A stretch of 64,000 nucleotides of DNA, from positions 4,154,001 through 4,218,000 of the forward strand of contig NC_031674.1 in the NCBI RefSeq assembly GCF_001640025.1, written 5' to 3'. A program made the position numbers and the translations under genes. Shown piece by piece: positions 57,704-64,000 of the stretch. The notes beneath the pieces were generated by a model. It did no database searches and was not told where the DNA came from. It worked only from the letters and a program-made list of their open reading frames with translations. This stretch comes from Sugiyamaella lignohabitans (lineage: Eukaryota > Ascomycota > Dipodascomycetes > Dipodascales > Trichomonascaceae). Position 1 is the stretch's first letter, and every line of letters begins with the position of its first letter.

Positions 57704-58609
57704 GACAATCGAGGTGGCTATGGCCGGTGGTAAAATCAACTATAAATCAGAAATGTCAACAGAATACCACCAGAATATTTGAAATAAAAGGAAGTTGACT
57801 GTTGAGCCACTAGCAAATTATTTACTAGTCTCAGTTATCGTTATCATTAACGGTAACGAATCAAGATAGTCACAAACAATCCAAGAACCCAAAATCAAAG
57901 GTTTAAAAGGATATTATTAAAGAATGAGACAAGTAGTTCTTAATTCTGGAAATCCAAATTACTAACTACTACACTTTCACGAGAACAATGAGAAAACTGG
58001 TCAATACGGAGAATTTTCCACATTTGATGCTTAGATGTTCAAAAGCAAGAGCGGTAATTTACTTTGTGTGACAGAGCTTACTACTGCATCATCATATTAT
58101 ATAACATGCTATCTCACACTACCATGTAAGTGTAGTAAATTGATAAGATCTCGCTCCCCTGCGGCTGACATACGCTCACTGCAGGATAGTTTAACTTAGT
58201 TACCCTGCCAATTAAATAAATCATCTAGGGCTGTCTGCTAAGACATCAAAATGCTGGTTCGTGTATAACACAGATGTAGGAAATGAATCTCAATAATTTC
58301 TAATTTAATAGTGAGGGCAAAACACACGATTTATTGAGAATACACTAAATCTCTTACCAACGCTTTGACAGACCAGGAGATGCGAGATGATATGTCCTAT
58401 GAGTTGGGAGCAATGGAAGCGTGGCCATTAAGCGCGCCAGCGCACGGAAACTTCAACTGTATATTACGTGGTAACCCACCTAACCCTCGCTAAAATTTTT
58501 TATATTCTTTGCGCAGTGGACAACAAATAGGCCTCTTCTACTCTCTTTCGTGTTTGAGAATTGTTTATACAGCTAATAATTTTCACTGAAAAGTCAATTA
58601 ATAGTAACA
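57704..58609. other. Divergent promoter DMT transporter/EFB1
   Basis: 906 bp. The stretch just upstream of the EFB1 ATG is AT-rich and pyrimidine-rich, as expected for a strong promoter. No gene is seen. Confidence 0.45.
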
Positions 58610-59743
58610 ATGGGTTTCACTGATCTTACTTCTGCTACTGGTAAGTAGTTTGGCGAAATAACAGGCGAATTGAATTTCATTTATATAAGGTTCCATTAAT
58701 TCTCCATGAATCAGGGACTTGAGTACACTGATCTTCTAGCATTGATGTTGTGAAGTTGTCTCAGGGCGGTTCTTGAGCAAGCTTTCTATGCTGGTATGAA
58801 GCAGTCATAACATTTGATTTTGCCTTATCCAATGAGGAATCGATAAGCGGTGTGAAGTAGTCAAATTCACAGACGGACGACTAACAAAGTATTAGGCCTT
58901 ACCGCCCTTGACGGATTCGTCACTGACAAGTCATACATTGAGGGGTATGTTATAAATCGTCGAGAGAATTATGGAATTGGGTACCGATAGAGGCATGATT
59001 CAAGCGATTGACTTTACTCTCTACCCATACATATTTTTCATTCCATAAATGGTGGTTTGTGTCTGCTAGAGCATTTGTGAACTAGAGCTTTGGAGAATTT
59101 ACGGTCAACAGCAATGGGCCATTCGGTTACTAACACAATTTATAGACACTCTGCTTCTCAAGCTGATGTTGCCGTCTTCAAGGCTGTCGGATCTGCTCCT
59201 GACTCTGAGAAGTACCCCCACGCTGCCCGTTGGTACAAGCACATTGCTTCTCACGAAGAAGAGTTTTCTTCTCTCCCTGGTGATAAGGATGCTAAGGCCA
59301 CTTCTTATGGCCCTGAGGTCGCTGCTGCTCCTGCTGCCGCTGCCGATGAGGAGGACGATGATGTCGACCTCTTTGGCTCTGACGACGAAGAGGTTGATGA
59401 GGAGGCTGAGAAGCTTAAGCAACAAAGATTGGCTGAATACGCTGCCAAGAAGGCTGCTAAGGGACCTAAGCCCGCTGCTAAGTCCATTGTCACCCTTGAC
59501 GTCAAGCCTTGGGATGATGAGACCAACCTCGATGAGCTCCTCGAAAATGTCAAGGCCGTTGAGATGGAGGGTCTTGTTTGGGGTGGTCACCAATTCCTTG
59601 CCGTTGGTTTCGGTATCAAGAAGCTCCAAATCAACTGTGTTGTTGAGGATGATAAGGTTTCCCTTGACGATCTTCAACAAGCCATTGAAGAAGATGAGGA
59701 CCACGTGCAATCTACTGATATTGCCGCCATGCAAAAGCTCTAA
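58610..59743 (+). CDS. EFB1: Translation elongation factor eEF1B-alpha, two introns
   Basis: Spliced as 58610-58640, 58896-58944 and 59146-59743, giving 225 aa (S. cerevisiae 206). Intron 1 (255 nt) is GTAAGT..GACTAAC-AAAGTATTAG. Intron 2 (201 nt) is GTATGT..TACTAAC-ACAATTTATAG. Splicing gives [17 protein letters not shown], then [23 protein letters not shown], the GST-like N-terminal domain. A Glu/Asp-rich centre ([21 protein letters not shown]) follows, containing the casein-kinase-2 type Ser. The C-terminal nucleotide-exchange domain follows ([20 protein letters not shown] to the end [10 protein letters not shown]). It recharges eEF1A with GTP. Codon bias is extreme (GCT, GCC, AAG, GAC), fitting very high expression. 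Both introns are much longer than the others here. Confidence 0.96.
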
Positions 59744-59985
59744 GTAACTTTGTAAAATTGAGTAAATGGGTAAATGCGCTACAGTTTTTACTTCTAAATT
59801 TATTGATTAATTTTAGCTCTGGCTATCACGTTTGAACGTGTAGTAGTTTATTTCAGATTGCGTCGCTAGTACCGTTAGGTGAGGCTGGGTTATTTTTTTG
59901 CCAATGCAGGATCCAGAAAAATATATTTGCAGATCTCTAGATTTTTTTTATACCTCAACAGACTGAAGATATAAGGAGCTCAAAA

Positions 59986-61398
59986 ATGTCAAAATCTTCA
60001 TTATTTGGCTCTGTAAAACAGTCAGAACTCGATTCAAATGTTGCTTCCCTATTTGGTTCATCTGCTGGACCTCTTCAAAAGCCGAAGAGGTTAGGTAGTC
60101 AACCAGTTGAAGTTGATGAAGAAACTGGCTCCAACAGTGACAGCTCTGTTGATGATGGTGAGCCTGTTTTGGATAATTTGGATGACGAGAGCGACGATGA
60201 AATTTTACAGGTTTTGCGACAAGTCAAAGGACCGAGCTCTAAAAAGAGAAAGCATGACGAAGATGATGACGGTGACCTAGAATCCGAGTACATGAGCAAG
60301 ATACTTGAAGAGGATAAAAAGACAGATGAAAAAAAAAGGCTGGAAACGAAAGGCGAGGACTTAGAAACTGATGAAGATGAAAGTGATCAGGAATTGGAAA
60401 AGAATCAGAATCAAAAAGAAGAAACCGAAGTTGAGGACGAAAAGACTAAAACAGACTCAAGGGCATCTACAACCAAGTTGTCAGTAGATACTATTCTTGA
60501 TCAGCTACCAACCACTGAATTGGGTAAGGCAGAATCAACTCTATTTGTAGGTAACCTGTCATCGTCAGTTATCACCAACAAACCAAATTATAAGCAATTT
60601 AAAGCTCTATTTTCCAAGTATGGAAAAGTGGAGTCCATCAGGTTTCGCTCCATCGCTTTCTCAGAAATGTTGCCTCGTAAAGCTGCATTTATCAAGCATA
60701 AATTACATGACACTAGAGACACCGTAAATTCTTACGTCGTCTATAAAAATAAACAGGATGCTAAACTAGGGTTGGAGTTAAATGGCAAAGTATTCCTTGA
60801 TCATCATTTAAGGGTAGACAGTGTATCTCATCCTGCTAAACAAGACAATAAAAGGTCAGTTTTTATTGGCAACTTAGATTTTGAGGCTGCTGAAGAGCCT
60901 CTGTGGAACCATTTTAAAGATTGCGGCGACATTGAATATGTTCGCCTAATTAGAGACTCCAAAACAAATGTAGGAAAGGGGTTTGGCTATGTGCAATTTA
61001 AGGATACTAATGCAGTGTCAAAAGCTTTACTATTGGATGGAAAAAAGGTTCAGGGCGCCAAAGGCAGAAATCTAAGAATTTCTAGGGCCAAAAATATTAG
61101 ACCATCTACAAGACCTGCAGCAAGAGCTGAGCGACCATCAGCAAAGCGACCCAAATTAACGAATGCTGATCGTACAAAGGTTGGAAGAGCTATGTCAGTA
61201 CTCGGTAAAGCAGGAAGGGCGCATGTCACTGACGTTGTCGAAGGGACTCGTGCCAAACCCGGTGATGCCGTTCCGGGTTTGAAGTTAGGTTCTGGAGGCA
61301 AACGCAAGAACAAGCCTAGGATCCGTGCCAGAAGTACCAATTTCAAGAAGGGCTTACACAAGGCCGGTAAACCCAATGGCAATGACAATAATAAATAG
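59986..61398 (+). CDS. NOP12: Nop12, nucleolar RRM protein for 5.8S/25S rRNA processing
   Basis: 470 aa (S. cerevisiae 459). The N-terminus MSKSSLFGS and a long acidic/charged low-complexity region (40-160) precede two RNA-recognition motifs. RRM1 begins STLFVGNLSSSV (residue ~184) and includes the usual long insert before its RNP1-like strand SYVVYKNKQDA. RRM2 begins RSVFIGNLDFEA (~290) with RNP1 GKGFGYVQF. The C-terminus is very basic (RAERPSAKRPKL, GGKRKNKPRIRARS). Nop12 is required for pre-25S and 5.8S processing in the nucleolus and is related to Nop13 and bacterial-type RRM factors. It is downstream of EFB1 on the same strand with a 242-bp gap. Confidence 0.93.
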   Translation: MSKSSLFGSVKQSELDSNVASLFGSSAGPLQKPKRLGSQPVEVDEETGSNSDSSVDDGEPVLDNLDDESDDEILQVLRQVKGPSSKKRKHDEDDDGDLESEYMSKILEEDKKTDEKKRLETKGEDLETDEDESDQELEKNQNQKEETEVEDEKTKTDSRASTTKLSVDTILDQLPTTELGKAESTLFVGNLSSSVITNKPNYKQFKALFSKYGKVESIRFRSIAFSEMLPRKAAFIKHKLHDTRDTVNSYVVYKNKQDAKLGLELNGKVFLDHHLRVDSVSHPAKQDNKRSVFIGNLDFEAAEEPLWNHFKDCGDIEYVRLIRDSKTNVGKGFGYVQFKDTNAVSKALLLDGKKVQGAKGRNLRISRAKNIRPSTRPAARAERPSAKRPKLTNADRTKVGRAMSVLGKAGRAHVTDVVEGTRAKPGDAVPGLKLGSGGKRKNKPRIRARSTNFKKGLHKAGKPNGNDNNK

Positions 61399-61464
61399 TT
61401 TTTTTGTAATATATATCGTACTCATAATTTATTTTGCGACTAGATGTCTTCCAAAAGTGGTATT

Positions 61465-61488
61465 CTCTACTCTACTCTACTCTACTCC
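61465..61488. repeat. (CTCTA)n pentanucleotide microsatellite
   Basis: Four and a half CTCTA units, about 67 bp after the NOP12 stop codon. Confidence 0.75.
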
Positions 61489-62465
61489 AGAGTACACAGA
61501 AGATGATGGCGATGAGTTTGGAGCATGACTTGGCCTTAACCCCCTACCGCAGTCCTCGCTGTATGGACATCGTTTAAACGGTCCCGAAAATGACGAGTCC
61601 CGCCCTCATAACTACGGCAGCTAGTCCCAGATGTTGCATGTGTCTAGACTTCTTTGACTAGTGACTCTTACTCACCCGGTACAGAAATGGAAGTTATACT
61701 CAGCATAATCCCAATTGAGTGGATACCGTTCCCATTCTAGGATTATTTTTTTAAACTTTTGCTCAGGGCGGGGAAGTATGCTTCCCGCTCGTATTTTATT
61801 GATAGACGGTAGACACACAGTGCAACGAAGTATTTTATTGGATTATGCGGTTCAAGTGTTTGTTGAGAATTCAGATTGGTTCTGAACCTGCCTAACTGCC
61901 GGTAGATTTCGGAATGGTTCGGGTAGCTATCTGCTAGTGGTGATTTTCATCAGTATATGGTGCCTTAAATGGAATTTTTATGCAGGAACAGGCACTCTAA
62001 ACCCAAACTTGGATTATCTCGATGATCAGATAATTGTGATCGACTTGTCTCGATTTGGAAATAACGAGTATACGAGGTGCATTTTTTCCTCCCGTCGGAA
62101 GTAGCACTTGCAAAAGGTGTTTCCCGAACCACCGATCGACCATAAGGAACCTTACCATGTACAAGGACCAATGGCCCGAAAATTAGTCTAAGGTTGAATA
62201 TTTGGACAAGGCTAGGCTTCCAAACTCAATCTAGGAAGGCTGTTTCAGAACAGAGAGTTCAAGGTTATACCATGTATTCTCTCAGGAACTGCGGCTTTGA
62301 TGCTGCTGGCGTATGTATATATTGAGCGGCAGCAATGTTACTGCAGTCTATATCATAAGCTTATACATGCTCGTATTATGTCTAGTAGAGATGGAAAGCA
62401 AAGAAACTAGTTAGAAAAAAGCAAAACAAGGGTACGCAATAATTTCTCCAGCAATCAGCTTGTAC

Positions 62466-62473
62466 TATATAAA
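62466..62473 (+). promoter_or_regulatory. TATA box of the cupin gene
   Basis: TATATAAA lies 81-88 bp upstream of the ATG at 62554. Confidence 0.5.
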
Positions 62474-62553
62474 TATGCCTCATATCTCTGTAAAAAAGTT
62501 TCCTTGTACCTTTTTCTGTGTAAAGAATTTATCAGAAAGAACGATACTTCCCG

Positions 62554-63330
62554 ATGAAATCCACTTTGACCTCCACATTAACAATTGCAGTAGCGGCAGT
62601 AGCCAGTTTGGCCAATGGTGCTGCGGTCCAGAAGGCAAGTGCTGATAATAACAGCACTAATGCGGTCAATGCTACTGAACTCGTTGAGCAGGAAATAATT
62701 GCCGTTGACCAAGTGAGCAGAATCGAGACAGTAGCTAATTCGGCTGGAAATAGTTCTTTCGTCTTTGATTTCCTCAATGCACCTGAAGCAGCCGTTGTCG
62801 CAGGTGATGCTGGTAATATCACCACTGCAGTCGTTTCATCATTTCCTGCTCTTGAAGGAACTGGCGCTGCTATGTTTCTCTTCCAACTGGGACCATGTGG
62901 AATGGTTCTTCCCCACAGTCATCCAAGAGCCTCTGAGTTTATTGTTGTCACTGAAGGCAAGATTTCTACTCAATTCCTCACCGAAACAGGATCCGATGTG
63001 TTCTCTAACACTCTCAAACAATACCAATCTACTATCTTTCCAGTTGGCTCTCTTCATGTAGAACTCAATCCCACTTGTGAACCCGCAAAGTTCATTGGTG
63101 CCTTCGACAACCCTGATCCAGGTACTTTCTTTGTTGCACCAGGTTTCTTCTCTCTTGAGGAGCAAGTTGTGTTGACTCAATTGGGTGGCGCTGTTTCTGG
63201 AGCCGACTTGTCATCGTTCAAGAAAGCCATTCCTCCAGCTGGAGTTGTTGCTATTGAGCAGTGTTTGAAGAACTGCAACATTACTGCAAATGCTAAGAGG
63301 GATATATTAGATATGCTACCAGCCAAATAG
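62554..63330 (+). CDS. Secreted germin/spherulin-type cupin
   Basis: 258 aa. The first ~23 residues are a signal peptide (MKSTLTSTLTIAVAAVASLANGA). A Ser/Thr/Asn-rich spacer follows, with several N-glycosylation sequons (NNST, NATE, NSSF, NITT). A single cupin domain then contains motif 1, PHSHPRASEFIVVTEGKI, giving the H-x-H-x6-E metal-site pattern. Motif 2 is near FPVGSLHVELNPTC, with its His. The overall order matches germin-like proteins and slime-mould spherulin. Members bind a metal, often Mn, and include oxalate oxidases and storage or wall proteins; the activity here is unknown. The C-terminus has no GPI signal, so it is probably secreted or wall-associated. Confidence 0.85.
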   Translation: MKSTLTSTLTIAVAAVASLANGAAVQKASADNNSTNAVNATELVEQEIIAVDQVSRIETVANSAGNSSFVFDFLNAPEAAVVAGDAGNITTAVVSSFPALEGTGAAMFLFQLGPCGMVLPHSHPRASEFIVVTEGKISTQFLTETGSDVFSNTLKQYQSTIFPVGSLHVELNPTCEPAKFIGAFDNPDPGTFFVAPGFFSLEEQVVLTQLGGAVSGADLSSFKKAIPPAGVVAIEQCLKNCNITANAKRDILDMLPAK

Positions 63331-63821
63331 AGATTTAGAGATTAGGATTGAGATGTTTATGGCAAAATTTTAAATATAGAAACTACAACTAGTATACAAC
63401 GGACTAGATGGGCGTGGTATTGTTATCTTCGAAATGCAAGTGTATATCTAGAGCTCCCATAGTTTTTTATTTATCAATGTAGTCCCTGCAAGGAATCGGT
63501 TATTTCCGACTCAATCGTAATAATTATTTTGTTATGGTTGTCATAGATCGGACCTATGTCGGACATATTCTTGTTTTGTACTACCCCGTGCTCATGCACG
63601 TATGATGGCTGCTGATAACGCCATACTATGTCTGATAAGCATAGTACACGGCACCATGCACCTTAAAGGTGACCATAAATCTACGGCGTCAGGCAGATAA
63701 AGCGATACATTATAAATAGAGACCAAAATCTCAAGTGCTTTTAACTTACTTTCATATTTGTAGTATCATTCCTATTCTTTTTTGTGAACCTCTAACAAAT
63801 TCAATTGTCAATATTATAGCA
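63331..63821. other. Intergenic before the last gene
   Basis: 491 bp. TATAAATA at 63711-63718 is 104-111 bp before the next ATG. A CTCTAAC string near 63791 followed by ATTATAG at 63813-63819 could be the end of a leader intron, but I see no matching donor. Confidence 0.4.
63711..63718 (+). promoter_or_regulatory. TATA box of the last gene
   Basis: TATAAATA lies 104-111 bp upstream of the ATG at 63822. Confidence 0.45.
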
Positions 63822-64000
63822 ATGGGTTCCACCGCTTCAAAGGAAGTCGCTAGCACTTCTCGCAATACTACTGCTCCATCTGTATCGAATGAAAAACGCC
63901 CTGTATCTGTATCTGTCAACGATATCTCAGATAGATTGGCTAACTATCTCACTTTGGATGATATGAGTATTTCGGCTGTTAACCAGAACCCAATTGAATT
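63822..64000 (+). CDS. Start of an unidentified gene, possible N-myristoylated protein (3' truncated)
   Basis: The frame opens at the ATG at 63822 and runs 59 codons to the window edge. The N-terminus MGSTASKEVAST fits an N-myristoylation signal (Gly2, Ser/Thr6, Lys7). It is followed by a Ser/Thr-rich segment and a short helical stretch (NDISDRLANYLTLDDMSISA). Too little is present to name a family. The TATA box upstream and the well-formed reading frame support a real gene. Confidence 0.6.
   Translation, partial: MGSTASKEVASTSRNTTAPSVSNEKRPVSVSVNDISDRLANYLTLDDMSISAVNQNPIE

Larger units (their letters stand above)
61399..62553. other. Intergenic, NOP12 3' end and cupin promoter
   Basis: 1.15 kb with a pentanucleotide repeat at 61465-61488 and a TATA box at 62466-62473. 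No gene is seen. Confidence 0.5.

Noticed and set aside
58641..58895. snR18-like C/D snoRNA in EFB1 intron 1
   Set aside because: TTGATGT is a poor C box and no correctly placed D box with a closing stem was found. The idea is kept only as something to test.
59105..59747. Long antisense (209 aa) and alternative-frame (193 aa) open frames across EFB1 exon 3
   Set aside because: They are by-products of extreme codon bias and repetitive GCT/GAG codons in EFB1. They show no family features and the EFB1 frame is certain.

Overview
The window is nuclear DNA of a budding yeast (Saccharomycotina). The core genes are typical yeast orthologues: UTP7, PXL1, a mitochondrial class-2 dihydroorotate dehydrogenase, TVP38, DRN1, GCN4, NMD3, NOT1/CDC39, VSB1, TRM61, UTP8, EFB1 and NOP12. 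I rebuilt ten introns in eight genes from GT..AG ends, reading phase and protein homology. Eight are 45-80 nt and two, both in EFB1, are over 200 nt. All have a CTAAC/CTGAC branch site very close to the 3' AG (0-13 nt). That architecture, with loose gene spacing and filamentous-type accessory genes (a MurQ-kinase fusion, an UNC-93-like MFS protein, a secreted germin-like cupin, a SidJ-like esterase), suggests a Yarrowia/Dipodascales-type lineage (Trichomonascaceae or Dipodascaceae-like). The species is not determined.

Layout. 1-8000: ribosome biogenesis (UTP7), cell polarity (PXL1), pyrimidine synthesis (DHODH), Golgi membrane (TVP38). 8000-24700 is gene-poor and accessory: an SDR sugar reductase, a spliced YbjQ-family gene, a GAPDH paralogue with an NADP-type cofactor pocket, a two-intron hexose-type transporter, a MurQ etherase fused to a BadF/NAGK-type sugar kinase, and an UNC-93-like MFS protein. 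The gaps reach 2.8 kb, and one holds a candidate structured RNA (8912-9113). 24700-37000: a Zn2Cys6 regulator, a small spliced hydrophilic protein, a SidJ-like hydrolase, DRN1, GCN4 with an unusual AUG-free leader, and a ferric reductase. 37000-61400: a dense housekeeping block (NMD3, NOT1, VSB1, an orphan coiled-coil membrane protein, TRM61, UTP8, a THI74-like transporter, EFB1, NOP12). 61400-64000: a secreted cupin and the start of a gene with a possible N-myristoylation signal.

How the genes fit together. UTP7, UTP8, NOP12 and NMD3 all serve ribosome production, while EFB1, TRM61, GCN4 and NOT1 serve translation and mRNA control. The accessory block reads as sugar and redox metabolism: an NADPH-type sugar reductase, a likely NADP-reducing GAPDH, a sugar transporter, and a fused enzyme that could turn MurNAc (or its phosphate) into GlcNAc-6-P and lactate. 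That fused enzyme, the GCN4 start-codon problem and the structured-RNA candidate are the most promising items for follow-up. All identifications come from reading the sequence; no database search was run.
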